Shown: one piece after another, positions 19,292 through 28,292 of the stretch
Position numbering within the stretch: the stretch's first letter is position 1
How the letters are laid out: each line of letters opens with the position of its first letter
NCBI RefSeq assembly: GCF_000986865.1
Contig: NZ_LAVS01000005.1
Location: 1-64,000, forward strand
DNA length: 64,000 nt
Direction of reading: 5' to 3'
DNA from: Rheinheimera mesophila
Lineage (GTDB): Bacteria > Pseudomonadota > Gammaproteobacteria > Enterobacterales > Alteromonadaceae
Made by a program: the position numbers and the translations under genes
Notes under the pieces: model-generated
Databases searched by the model: none
Told to the model about the DNA's origin: nothing
The model's input: the letters and a program-made list of their open reading frames with translations, nothing else

Positions 19292-19843
19292 TTAAAATCG
19301 TTGTTGTATTTTCAGAATGATCTGGAGCATCAGTTCATTCACGCTGTGGCCGATATCCAGACACAGCACATCGGCTTCCTGATCCACGGGCTCCATAGTG
19401 GCCAATTGGCTTTGCAGCATAGACACAGGCATAAAATGGTTTTGCCGCTGCGCCAGCCGCTGCGCCAGCAATTCAGCACTGCCTTGTAAATACACAAATT
19501 GTGGATTAGCTGCCGCCTGACGAATACGTTCACGATGCTTGCGGATTAAACCTGAGTAACTCAATACCGCTGGGAGTTGTTTGGCGACGCAGTCTTGTAA
19601 GGCAGCACATAAACGGCCAACCCATTGGTCACGCATTTCGCTGGTAATAGGCGTGCCTGACGCCATCATTTGTTTGGCTTCAAGGCTATGAAAATCATCC
19701 CCCTCGAGATAATGCCAGCCTAATTGCTCTGCAAGGCGCAAAGCCAGCGTCGATTTGCCGCTGCCAGCCACCCCCATAATGATTAGACTTTGGCATTCTG
19801 CTGCCTTGCTTGCCTGCTGCTGAGCTGTTAGATCCTGTTGCAT
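19292..19843 (-). CDS. gntK: Gluconokinase
   Basis: ATP-dependent kinase (183 residues) making 6-phosphogluconate, which enters the Entner-Doudoroff or pentose phosphate pathway. Shows the P-loop GVAGSGKS, the substrate segment LEGDDFHSLEAKQMMASGTP with MRDQWVGRL, and the NHFMPVSMLQSQLATMEP motif of GntK. A 16-residue N-terminal extension precedes the usual start. First gene of the minus-strand operon, with an operator-overlapped promoter at 19880-19908. Its presence points to gluconate as a product of the operon. Confidence 0.94.
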   Translation of the reverse strand: MQQDLTAQQQASKAAECQSLIIMGVAGSGKSTLALRLAEQLGWHYLEGDDFHSLEAKQMMASGTPITSEMRDQWVGRLCAALQDCVAKQLPAVLSYSGLIRKHRERIRQAAANPQFVYLQGSAELLAQRLAQRQNHFMPVSMLQSQLATMEPVDQEADVLCLDIGHSVNELMLQIILKIQQRF

Positions 19844-19879
19844 CAGATACGATCACACCTTCGATAAAAATGTGGCCTC

Positions 19880-19908
19880 AGCTTAATTCAGATAAAATGA
19901 TAGCGCAA
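19880..19908 (-). promoter_or_regulatory. Predicted promoter of the gluconokinase-symporter-phosphorylase operon
   Basis: On the minus strand TTGCGC (19908-19903), 17 bases, TAAGCT (19885-19880). The -35 lies inside the 18-bp operator-like site, the same geometry as the TonB receptor promoter at 23878-23906. Confidence 0.5.
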
Positions 19909-19913
19909 CCATT
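19896..19913. promoter_or_regulatory. Operator-like site O1 for the LacI-type regulator
   Basis: AATGATAGCGCAACCATT is an imperfect palindrome and differs at one base from the site at 23894-23911. It lies between the divergent regulator and gntK genes, overlapping the -35 of gntK and abutting the -35 of the regulator. LacI-family operators are palindromes of this size. Confidence 0.7.
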
Positions 19914-19942
19914 TTGACTCAAACATAGCTTTCAGTTATTGT
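19914..19942 (+). promoter_or_regulatory. Predicted promoter of the LacI-type regulator
   Basis: TTGACT (19914-19919), 17 bases, TATTGT (19937-19942), 26 bases before the ATG at 19969. The -35 abuts operator O1, which suggests autoregulation. Confidence 0.5.
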
Positions 19943-19968
19943 TTTTTAAAAATAAAGAGAATGGTGCG

Positions 19969-20970
19969 ATGAATAAAAAACCTAACCTGAAAGATGTGGC
20001 GAAAGTAGCAGGTGTCAGTGCCATTACTGTGTCGCGCGTGCTAAGCAATCCCGATAAAGTCTCAGAGAAACTACGGGCCAAAGTGGAACAGGCGGTGCAT
20101 GAAATTGGTTATATCCGTAACCATGCCGCCAGTGCTTTAGCGTCCCGTCGCTCAGGTGTGATAGCGGTTATCATTCCGTCATTATCTAACATAGTGTTTA
20201 ATGATGTTTTGCAGGGTATTTATAGTGCGGTGAAACAACATCATCTGCAGGTGGTATTAGGTGATTGTCATTATTCGCCTTTGGAAGAAGAAAAGCTGAT
20301 CGCCACTTTACTCAGTCAGTCACCTGAAGGTTTTATCTTAACAGGCACAGATCAAACCGATTACGCCCGCAAATTACTGAAACAATCCGGTATTCCGATA
20401 GTTCAGTTGATGGAACTCAGCGACAGCCCTATTGATATGAATATCGGCTTTTCACACTTTAACGCCGGTGTGGATATCACCAACCACTTGCTACAAAAAG
20501 GCTATCGCAAACTGGGCTTTTTGGGCGCACGCATGGATACCCGTACTCAGCAACGTTTAGCCGGTTTTAAAAAGGCAATCGCGGATTTTCATCAGCCTTG
20601 TCAGAGTTATGTGGTCACCACCACTCAGTCTTCATCGATACGTTTAGGTGGTCAATTGTTGCAGGCTGTAATGGCGGAATCGCAAGGCCAGTGTGATGCG
20701 GTGTTCTGTTGTAATGATGATTTGGCGCTGGGTGCTTTGTTTGAAAGCAAACGTATGAACCTGAAAGTTCCGTCCGATATTGCCATTTGTGGTTTTAACG
20801 ATTTGGAAGCGTCAGCTTTAGTCGAACCTGCGATCACCAGCGTGGCCTCGCCGCGTTTTGAAATGGGTCAACAAGCGGTTGAATTGCTGATGTCTGCTCA
20901 AGGCCAAGATAAACACCATAGGTCCCCGATAGATATAGGCTACCGCATTGTGGAACGCGCTTCGACTTAA
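19969..20970 (+). CDS. LacI/GntR-type transcriptional regulator of the sugar-acid locus
   Basis: LacI-family DNA-binding protein of 333 residues from ATG 19969 (MNKKPNLKDVAKVAGVSAIT). The N-terminal helix-turn-helix and hinge helix (HAASALASRRSGVIAV) are followed by a periplasmic-binding-protein-like effector domain. The sequence resembles E. coli GntR (gluconate repressor) in its general pattern. It is divergent from gntK with an operator between them, so the likely inducer is gluconate, a phosphorylated derivative or the disaccharide acid. The frame also extends 10 codons upstream to 19939; the later ATG fits the family better. Confidence 0.93.
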   Translation: MNKKPNLKDVAKVAGVSAITVSRVLSNPDKVSEKLRAKVEQAVHEIGYIRNHAASALASRRSGVIAVIIPSLSNIVFNDVLQGIYSAVKQHHLQVVLGDCHYSPLEEEKLIATLLSQSPEGFILTGTDQTDYARKLLKQSGIPIVQLMELSDSPIDMNIGFSHFNAGVDITNHLLQKGYRKLGFLGARMDTRTQQRLAGFKKAIADFHQPCQSYVVTTTQSSSIRLGGQLLQAVMAESQGQCDAVFCCNDDLALGALFESKRMNLKVPSDIAICGFNDLEASALVEPAITSVASPRFEMGQQAVELLMSAQGQDKHHRSPIDIGYRIVERAST

Positions 20971-21049
20971 TACCCGAATTAGTTTGCTCGTATGATTTTA
21001 GAGATGGTTTCAGACATATTTTTAGGCGTTTTCTGCCTTCATGCGAATA

Positions 21050-21075
21050 AAAAAGTACCAGCCGAAGCTGGTACT
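21050..21075 (-). terminator. Terminator of the TonB-dependent receptor gene
   Basis: AGTACCAGC (21054-21062) and GCTGGTACT (21067-21075) form a perfect 9-bp stem. On the minus strand the loop is the stable UUCG tetraloop and a run of T follows. It lies about 170 bases after the receptor stop codon. Confidence 0.8.
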
Positions 21076-21214
21076 AACACCCTCAATTACCGGGAGAACC
21101 CAGACTCGCACAAGTCCGGGAGACAAGGGTAAAACTTCATGTTCACTTCATGTCTGGATCTGCAGCTTTGTTGACGTTATCAACACAACTCGCGATCAAT
21201 TCAGACCAGGAACT

Positions 21215-21233
21215 GGCGATCCTAAAGATCGCC
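21215..21233. other. Hairpin directly downstream of the TonB receptor gene
   Basis: GGCGATC (21215-21221) and GATCGCC (21227-21233) flank CTAAA. It starts 14 bases after the receptor stop on the minus strand and has no T-run, so it may stabilise the mRNA 3' end. The rest of 20971-21246 holds only this and the 21050-21075 terminator. Confidence 0.4.
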
Positions 21234-21246
21234 CCTACAGCATCAG

Positions 21247-23709
21247 TTACTCAAAAGCGACGTTAAAACGTACACCAAAGGTACGAGGCGCCTGCCACAT
21301 AAAGTTAGGTACTGCGTCACCGTGAGTACGGCCTTGATCGCTCTTGATATCACGATCCGTCACGTTATTAATGAAAGCTTCGGTGGACCAGTTGCCTTCT
21401 GAAGGTTCGAACGTCAGGCTTAAATCCACTTTGGTATAGGCATCCTGACGGTCGATATCAGCAGCGTAAGGCAGATTTTTAAAACCTTCAGGTCTGTCAC
21501 CACGGTTCGCCGGGTCAAACCATACTTCGCTGGTGTAACCGACACGAATACGTGGCTTTAACGTCGCGCCGCTTTCCAGACCGACAAAATGTTCGTAATT
21601 GACCGAAGTTGAAAATTCCGGCGCCATCACTAAATGATTACCGCTGAAATCCAGCAGGTTAGGCAAAGCAGGGTTTCCTGCAGACGGATTAAAAGCTAAA
21701 CCATCACGACCATATTTAGAATCTGTGGTCAGGAATTCATCGTAAGTGGCATCCAGCACAGACATAGAACCACTGAACTCGCCATTTTCAGTCACTAACC
21801 AGCGCGCTTCTAACTCCAAACCATTAATAGTGGCTTTACCGGCGTTGGTTTTACGCAGTAAGTCAGCCCCTGTGTTGGTGACGACGTTACTGGTGACCTG
21901 TAAGTCAGTGTATTCAGTGCTAAACAGCGCAGCAAATAACTGCAAAGTGCCGTCGAGGAATAAACCTTTCATACCCAATTCAATACTGGTGTTTTCTTCC
22001 GGCGCTACATAAGCCGCAGTGCCAGCAGCTTCGTTATTGTTGGAGGCAATAATGGCGTCCAGGTCCGCCTGGGTGAATGGACCAGTCCCAGTGTATTTAT
22101 TACCGTCCTGAATAGTACCGGACTTAAAGCCAGTGGCGTAGGAGCTGTAGAACATCACATCATCTGTCATGTCCCATTCCAGACGAGCCATACCAGTGGT
22201 TTTGCTCCACTCCGGGCTGGTGTCGTTGTAGGTATCAACCCAACATTGGCCAGGTTGCACCAGGTTTTTGTTTGGGCCAAGACCATTCAAAATACCATCC
22301 GGATCCATATAACCTACATGATCCTGGTTAGGGTCCATGACTTCAGTACGTTTTACGTCAGGACACATGATGTTACGGCCACCTTTGTCCCAACGTTTAT
22401 CGTTGGTGTAACGTAAGCCGGCACTGACACGCCAGTCGTCCGTCAGTTTATAAGTCGACTGCGCATAAATACTGTTCGACTCTAAACCGCGGTCTGGCTG
22501 ACGGTAGGTGGACCATAAGTTTTTGTTTGGTGTGGTGCCCCCTTCGTAATCCACATCAGGGTGTACTATGTCAAAAATAGTGCTGTTGTTTTCTTTGAAG
22601 TAGAAGTAACCCACCATCCACTGTAAACGCTCAGCGTCATCGTTTTTGAACTGTAATTCGTGTTGAGTGGCTTCGTGATCACATTCAACACAACCACCCC
22701 ACTCGTACTTTTCCAGGCTCCAGGTTCTGTCCCATACCGACACACGGGATGTATCAGTGTAGCCACCTATGTACGCCAGCTGCTGGCCTGAGTCGAAGTT
22801 GTAATTGATTCGGGTGCGGAAGCTGTCGCTGCTTGCATCGTTAAAACCTGGCTCTTGTACATAAGAGCGGCGATCCGAACCACCAGTAACGGTTGGAATA
22901 TTGCCCGTGCCATTGTCGGTAAAGTTTTCGTAGGAGAAAGTGAGGTCAAACTTGTCAGATGGCTGGTAAAAAGCACTGAAACGCGCAGCGGCTAAGTCAG
23001 TAGAACCGTATTTTTCACCCATGGCTGAACCCGGCAGGAAATCCACCACACCTTCAGATTGGTCCATAGCGGCGGCAACACGAACGGCTAAAGTGTCGCT
23101 TAATGGAATATTGACCATAGCGCGGGTCGCGCGGCGGTCGTAGTTGCCTAAAGTGATTTCAGCATTGGCATCAAAACCATCCAGACGGGCTTTGGCGGTA
23201 TGTAAGTTCACTACACCACCGGTGGCATTACGACCAAATAAAGTGCCTTGTGGACCACGTAAAATTTCAGCACCTTCTAAGTCAAACATCAAAGCTGAAG
23301 CGCCTTGCGAGCGGGCTGAGTAAATACCATCAATGTGAAAAGCAACAGCAGGGTCACCGCTTTCAGTCTGATCAGAAGAACCAATACCACGCACATAGAC
23401 CATAGGGGTATTTTGTGTGCCGTTTTGGGCTATTTGTAAGCTGGGCACTATGCCCTGTAAATCATCCAACTGTGCCACATGGTTTTCGTCCAGAGTTTTC
23501 TGGTCAAAGGCAGTGACCGCCAGCGGAGTTTCACGTAGGGTAGTTACCCTTTTGGTCGCGCTAATTTGAATGACTTCAATAGCACGGCCTTCATCATCTT
23601 TACCATCGCTGGCTTTAGTTGTTTCAGCCACTTGTGCAGCCACACCAAAAGCACTGCAAAGCGCCAGTGTGGTAAGTAGGTAAGATGGTTTTAACTTTAA
23701 TACTTTCAC
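21247..23709 (-). CDS. TonB-dependent receptor, putative oligosaccharide-acid importer
   Basis: Outer-membrane TonB-dependent transporter, 820 residues. It has a signal peptide (about 1-25, ending GVAAQ), a TonB-box-like stretch and a plug (about 50-165; RETPLAVTAF, VYVRGIGS, GAEILRGPQGTLFGRNATGG), then a 22-strand barrel ending in Phe-Glu (RFNVAFE). The type is that of large carbohydrate-linked receptors of marine gammaproteobacteria. It has its own promoter with an operator almost identical to that of the gluconokinase operon, so it very probably imports the same substrate. The substrate is inferred from this co-regulation only. Confidence 0.92.
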   Translation of the reverse strand: MKVLKLKPSYLLTTLALCSAFGVAAQVAETTKASDGKDDEGRAIEVIQISATKRVTTLRETPLAVTAFDQKTLDENHVAQLDDLQGIVPSLQIAQNGTQNTPMVYVRGIGSSDQTESGDPAVAFHIDGIYSARSQGASALMFDLEGAEILRGPQGTLFGRNATGGVVNLHTAKARLDGFDANAEITLGNYDRRATRAMVNIPLSDTLAVRVAAAMDQSEGVVDFLPGSAMGEKYGSTDLAAARFSAFYQPSDKFDLTFSYENFTDNGTGNIPTVTGGSDRRSYVQEPGFNDASSDSFRTRINYNFDSGQQLAYIGGYTDTSRVSVWDRTWSLEKYEWGGCVECDHEATQHELQFKNDDAERLQWMVGYFYFKENNSTIFDIVHPDVDYEGGTTPNKNLWSTYRQPDRGLESNSIYAQSTYKLTDDWRVSAGLRYTNDKRWDKGGRNIMCPDVKRTEVMDPNQDHVGYMDPDGILNGLGPNKNLVQPGQCWVDTYNDTSPEWSKTTGMARLEWDMTDDVMFYSSYATGFKSGTIQDGNKYTGTGPFTQADLDAIIASNNNEAAGTAAYVAPEENTSIELGMKGLFLDGTLQLFAALFSTEYTDLQVTSNVVTNTGADLLRKTNAGKATINGLELEARWLVTENGEFSGSMSVLDATYDEFLTTDSKYGRDGLAFNPSAGNPALPNLLDFSGNHLVMAPEFSTSVNYEHFVGLESGATLKPRIRVGYTSEVWFDPANRGDRPEGFKNLPYAADIDRQDAYTKVDLSLTFEPSEGNWSTEAFINNVTDRDIKSDQGRTHGDAVPNFMWQAPRTFGVRFNVAFE

Positions 23710-23877
23710 TTGAATTCCCCTGTCCCGATCTATTTCTTATCTCTGCCAACTTGACAGCGCTAACACCTGTTAATTTTTTTAATGAGCATGAGTTCAAGCA
23801 ATAAATAATCCGAACAAAACCTTATTCAGAAAGACATCTGTTGCTTAATTTTTATGCCAAGGCTAAGCCTGGGCGAT

Positions 23878-23906
23878 AAATTAGCCCCAGAAAAATGATT
23901 GCGCAA
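23878..23906 (-). promoter_or_regulatory. Predicted promoter of the TonB-dependent receptor
   Basis: On the minus strand TTGCGC (23906-23901), 17 bases, TAATTT (23883-23878), giving a leader of about 165 nt. The -35 lies inside operator O2. Confidence 0.5.
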
Positions 23907-23911
23907 CCATT
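23894..23911. promoter_or_regulatory. Operator-like site O2 upstream of the TonB receptor
   Basis: AATGATTGCGCAACCATT is palindromic around GCGC with few mismatches and is identical to O1 at 17 of 18 bases. A further partial match (AATGATAGCGC) lies at 24050-24060. The 416-bp gap 23710-24125 otherwise holds only the receptor leader and a downstream inverted repeat. Confidence 0.7.
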
Positions 23912-24076
23912 ATTTAAATCTTTTTTGTCAAAACAAGTTGGGATCCTGATCTTTCACGACAGATGACTACTTAAATTTCAGGCGGATTTTCAGCCTGTTT
24001 TTGGTTACTTTTAAACCGAAGCAGGAAAGGAAAAAAGAAATGCATTAGAAATGATAGCGCCATCAGAGGGTAAGAA

Positions 24077-24116
24077 GCAGAGTAAAATCCAGGCCGCTGG
24101 CCGCATTTTACTCTGC
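24077..24116 (-). terminator. Long inverted repeat after the RND pump gene, probable terminator
   Basis: GCAGAGTAAAAT (24077-24088) and ATTTTACTCTGC (24105-24116) are perfect 12-base arms, with a second small repeat GGCC/GGCC inside. It starts 10 bases after the stop of the efflux gene on the minus strand. The following bases are only moderately T-rich, so termination efficiency is uncertain. Confidence 0.55.
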
Positions 24117-24125
24117 CCTGATCAG

Positions 24126-27100
24126 TTATTTCTTTTGTAAAAAGGCTTTATCCAGTGCAAGAAATACCACTGGAGTCGTCAGAAGAGTCAGCACCTGGCT
24201 AAAAGCCAGTCCTCCCACTACCGCCACACCTAAAGGCACACGTAATTCTGCGCCGGTACCAAAGCCCATCATTAGAGGCACCGCGCCCAAAATAGCGGCT
24301 AAGGTGGTCATCATAATAGGACGGAACCGCACTAAACAGGCCTGATGGATAGCATCTTTTGCAGATAAGCCCTGTTCCCGCTGGGCTTGCAACGCAAAGT
24401 CGACCATCAGAATACCGTTTTTCTTCACTATACCGATCAGCAGAATAATGCCGATCAGCGCCATAATGGAGAAATCCAGTTGCCAGGCCCAGAGCAATAA
24501 AATGGCCCCTATCGCAGCCGAAGGCAAGGTGGACAAAATAGTCAGCGGATGAACAAAACTTTCGTACAACACGCCCAAGATAATATAAACTGCTAACAAG
24601 GCAGTAAAAATCAGCAGAGGTTGAGTCGCCAAAGAATCCTGAAAAGCCTGTGCCGCGCCCTGGAAAGAACCAGACACTGAAGCTGGCATTTGTAATTCTT
24701 CGCGTGCCTGCTCCAGAGCTTTTACTGCATCCCCTAACGCCACACCTGCAGCCAGGTTAAAGGACAAATTCGCCGCCGGTTGCATCCCATTGTGCGCGAT
24801 CACCACAGGACCGTTGGTGGCAGGTAACACTTTGGCAAAAGCCAATAACGGCACCATCTCCCCTGTGGTAGGTGAACGTAAGTGGAAGTAATTCAGGCTC
24901 TCGGCTGTACCACGTTGCTCCGGATCCAACTCCAATATCACATTGTATTGATTGGTTTCAGTCTGATACTCGTTGATTTGGCGCTGACCAAACGCATCAT
25001 ACAAAGCCTGATCCAATTCAGCAGCGGCAAAACCTAAACGTGCAGCTTCCTGTCGGTCCAATTCCAGCCTGATGATGTTCGCATCCCACTGCAGGTCGTT
25101 GGATAAGTCGGTAAACATCGGATTTTGCCGCAGTTTTGCCGTTAAAGCCTGAGTCCAGGTTGCCAGCTCGTCACTGCTCAGGGCTTTGAGCACATAACTG
25201 TATTGAGCACGCCCAGGGCCTGCTCCCAGATTAATATCTTGTGCTGCCCGCAAAAACACCTGAAAACCAGGGATTTGGGCGAACTGTGGTCTTAACCTGT
25301 CGATAATTTCACTGGCACTGGCATCCCTGTCATCCGGGTCGCTTAATACCACCCAAACCCGGCCGGATCCGGTGGAATTGTTGCCACCAACCGCATGGTT
25401 AAAGCCTGTGATATCCGGATCATTTTTTAAAATCTCTTCCATTTGCTTATGTTTAGCAATCATGTCTTCGTAAGGAATATCAGAGGCCGCTTGGGTGATC
25501 CCTATGACAAAACCGGTATCCTGCAATGGGAAAAATCCCTTGGGGATCGCGATAAAACTAGCGACACTGCCGGCTACGGTCAGGAGAAATACCACAAGCA
25601 TCGTCTTTTGATGATCCAAAGCCCAGCTCAGCACTTTGTCGTAACGCGTCACCAAACGGTCAAAAAAGCCCGGCTTGTTTGGGTCGTGAGCAGGTGCTTT
25701 ATCCATAAAAAGCGAGGCTAAAGTCGGTGCCAGGGTTAAACACACCACCACGGAAATTAAAATAGCGGCGGTAGCCGTTAACGAAAACTCTAAAAACAAC
25801 TTGCCGATAATGCCGCCCATAAACAGCAGCGGAATAAAGGCCGCCACTAAAGACACGCTGATCGACACTACAGTAAAACCTATTTCTTCGGCGCCTTTCA
25901 GTGCAGCCACTCGTTTGCTCTCGCCCGCCTCTAAATGCCTATGAATATTTTCAATCACCACTATGGCGTCATCGACAATAAAACCTACTGCAATCACAAT
26001 GGCCACTAGCGTCAGGTTATTCAAGCTAAAGCCTGCCAGATACATAAAAGCGCAGGTTCCAACCAGAGATACACCCAATACCGCGGAGACGATTAAGGTA
26101 GCAGACCACTGGCGTAAAAACGCAGCCATCACGGCGATAACCAGTACTATAGCGATAGCTAAGGTGAGCTCAACTTCAGCCAGTGACGAGCGGATAGTCC
26201 GGGTTCTGTCGTTAAAGACTTCCACTTTGACATCGGCAGGCAAGGCTGCTGTGAGTTGAGGTAAAGCAGCTCGTATCGCATCCGCTGTCGCCACTATATT
26301 GGCGCCGGGCTGACGACGGATAATCAGAGCAACCCCTGATTCACCATTGGGCCAAATCTGTACAAAATCGTTTTCCGCGCCCAGTTTCACGCTGGCAACA
26401 TCACGCAAATAAACAGGAGCACCGTCGTTATAACTGACAATCAGGTTGGCATACTCATCGGCAGAAAAAATCTGATCATTCACGGCTAAAGTGGACACTC
26501 TGTTGTCCCCAAACAAAGCCCCCTTCGGTAAGTTGACGCTGGCACGTTGCACTGCGGCACGAATATCAGCCAAAGTTAAACCTGCAGCAGCCAAGACTTC
26601 AGGTTTAGCCTGAATTCGAATCGCAGGTTTTTGCTGACCACCGATAAAAACTTCACCCACGCCATTAATCTGCGTCATCTGGCGCGCTAACACAGTCTCA
26701 GCCAGATCGCTAATTTCAGTGCGGGATAAGGTTTCCGAGGTTACACCAATAATCAGAATAGGACTGTCAGCCGGGTTCACCTTACGCCAGGTCGGTAAAT
26801 TGGGCATGTCAGGCAAACGGCCTGCTGCCTGATTCAGTGCCGCCTGAACTTCCTGCGCGGCACTGTCGATATCCTTCTCCAGCACGAATTGCAAAGTAAT
26901 TTCAACAGACCCCAAAGCACTGCTTGAGGTCATTTCGGTAATACCAGGCACTGAACTTAACGCCACTTCCAAAGGCGTGGCCACGGCGGATGCCATAGTC
27001 TCAGCACTGGCGCCAGGCAAACGGGCATTCACCTGAATGGTAGGAAAATCAGCTTCGGGCAAAGGTGCAACGGATAACCGCGGGAAAGCCAATACCCCTA

Positions 27101-27179
27101 ACAATACCAGGGCGAAAGTGAGTAAAACTGTACCTATCGGGTGATCCATGCACCAGGCAAATACGCTACGGCTTTTCAT
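24126..27179 (-). CDS. RND efflux transporter permease (MdtB/MdtC-like)
   Basis: Inner-membrane proton-driven pump of 1017 residues, hydrophobe/amphiphile exporter (HAE-1) type. The topology is normal: one helix, a large periplasmic loop, a helix cluster with the proton-relay Asp pair (GFIVDDAIVVIENIHRH), a second large loop, then the second cluster (GIVKKNGILMVDFAL). The N-terminus and motifs such as LPGASAETMASAVATPLE are close to MdtC. It follows its adaptor by 6 bases; no outer-membrane channel gene is adjacent, so a TolC-like protein elsewhere is presumably used. Substrates cannot be read from sequence. Confidence 0.95.
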   Translation of the reverse strand: MKSRSVFAWCMDHPIGTVLLTFALVLLGVLAFPRLSVAPLPEADFPTIQVNARLPGASAETMASAVATPLEVALSSVPGITEMTSSSALGSVEITLQFVLEKDIDSAAQEVQAALNQAAGRLPDMPNLPTWRKVNPADSPILIIGVTSETLSRTEISDLAETVLARQMTQINGVGEVFIGGQQKPAIRIQAKPEVLAAAGLTLADIRAAVQRASVNLPKGALFGDNRVSTLAVNDQIFSADEYANLIVSYNDGAPVYLRDVASVKLGAENDFVQIWPNGESGVALIIRRQPGANIVATADAIRAALPQLTAALPADVKVEVFNDRTRTIRSSLAEVELTLAIAIVLVIAVMAAFLRQWSATLIVSAVLGVSLVGTCAFMYLAGFSLNNLTLVAIVIAVGFIVDDAIVVIENIHRHLEAGESKRVAALKGAEEIGFTVVSISVSLVAAFIPLLFMGGIIGKLFLEFSLTATAAILISVVVCLTLAPTLASLFMDKAPAHDPNKPGFFDRLVTRYDKVLSWALDHQKTMLVVFLLTVAGSVASFIAIPKGFFPLQDTGFVIGITQAASDIPYEDMIAKHKQMEEILKNDPDITGFNHAVGGNNSTGSGRVWVVLSDPDDRDASASEIIDRLRPQFAQIPGFQVFLRAAQDINLGAGPGRAQYSYVLKALSSDELATWTQALTAKLRQNPMFTDLSNDLQWDANIIRLELDRQEAARLGFAAAELDQALYDAFGQRQINEYQTETNQYNVILELDPEQRGTAESLNYFHLRSPTTGEMVPLLAFAKVLPATNGPVVIAHNGMQPAANLSFNLAAGVALGDAVKALEQAREELQMPASVSGSFQGAAQAFQDSLATQPLLIFTALLAVYIILGVLYESFVHPLTILSTLPSAAIGAILLLWAWQLDFSIMALIGIILLIGIVKKNGILMVDFALQAQREQGLSAKDAIHQACLVRFRPIMMTTLAAILGAVPLMMGFGTGAELRVPLGVAVVGGLAFSQVLTLLTTPVVFLALDKAFLQKK

Positions 27180-27185
27180 CTGTTG

Positions 27186-28292
27186 TTACTCCACAGCCGC
27201 GGTTTGGGGTGTTTCAGTTAAAATTTTCAGCTCGGTGCCTTTACGTAAACGGCTCTGACCGTCCACTATCACCTGTTGGCCGGCACTCACCCCTGTCACC
27301 ACCACCTGATTTTTATCCTGTAATACAACATCTACTGCGGCAGTGGTCGCTTTCCCCTGCTCCTCTAACCAGACGAAGGCCCCTTCAGGCCCCTGCTGCA
27401 AAGCTTTGGCCGGGATAGTTAATGCCTGCTCCAATACTCTGCTTTGCAACGCAATCACCACAGACTGACTGGGCCACAAAGCCGCATCCGGGTTGGCAAA
27501 ATCTGCTTTTACTCTGATCGTGCCAGTGGCTGACGCCACCCTGTTATCCACCACTGTGAGTTGACCTTGTGCCAGAGGGTCAGCACCTTCTTTTAAGTAG
27601 GCCAGCACAGGTACAGTTTGTTTTTGTCTGATTTGTTGGGTCAGTTGTTGCAGTTCAGGCAAACGCGACTGCGGTAAGGCAATTTCAATACTGATAGGGT
27701 CCAACTGCACTACGGAAAACAAACTATTGGTGTCGCTGGTTCTGACATAGTTACCAGCATCGACATTACGGATCCCTACCTGACCTGAAATAGGCGACAA
27801 AATTTGGGTGTAAGACAACTCCACCTGCTGCGCATTGATGGTCGCCTGGACACTGCGCAATTGTGCCTCTAATTGCTGCACTGTGGCTTGTTGCTGATCG
27901 GCCATCTGCGCCGACACCGCCTGGTCTTTACGCAAGTTCTGATAGCGTTTTAAATCCAGTCGGGCCACATCCAATTGCGCCTGAACGACCGCCAACTGAG
28001 CTTTGGCTTGTTCGTAGGCCGCTCTGATGCTGCGATCATCAATCACCGCCAGTAAGTCACCGGCTTTGACCAATTGCCCTTCTTCCACCAGAATACGTTG
28101 CAAAATACCATCGACCTGGGGACGGATCTCCACGCTTTGCTGAGCTTTCACTTGCCCTATGGCTCTGATCCAGACAGGCACAGTCTGCTGTTGCACTACC
28201 GCCGTTTTCACCGGCACAGCCGGACCTTGTTGCGCTATTGCAGCACAGCTCAGCCAAAGGCCGGATATCATCACTAGCTTGACCAGTTTCAT
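27186..28292 (-). CDS. RND efflux periplasmic adaptor subunit
   Basis: Membrane fusion protein linking the RND pump to an outer-membrane channel. From ATG 28292 it has 368 residues: a signal peptide (MKLVKLVMISGLWLSCAAIA), lipoyl half-motifs around VEIRPQVDGILQRILVEEGQ and LSPISGQVGIRNVDAG, an alpha-helical hairpin rich in Gln and Ala (about 80-150), and beta-barrel and membrane-proximal domains. The frame extends to 28340, but the extension does not look like a signal peptide. First gene of the two-gene efflux operon. The 280-base gap to 28574 holds nothing else I can recognise. Confidence 0.94.
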   Translation of the reverse strand: MKLVKLVMISGLWLSCAAIAQQGPAVPVKTAVVQQQTVPVWIRAIGQVKAQQSVEIRPQVDGILQRILVEEGQLVKAGDLLAVIDDRSIRAAYEQAKAQLAVVQAQLDVARLDLKRYQNLRKDQAVSAQMADQQQATVQQLEAQLRSVQATINAQQVELSYTQILSPISGQVGIRNVDAGNYVRTSDTNSLFSVVQLDPISIEIALPQSRLPELQQLTQQIRQKQTVPVLAYLKEGADPLAQGQLTVVDNRVASATGTIRVKADFANPDAALWPSQSVVIALQSRVLEQALTIPAKALQQGPEGAFVWLEEQGKATTAAVDVVLQDKNQVVVTGVSAGQQVIVDGQSRLRKGTELKILTETPQTAAVE

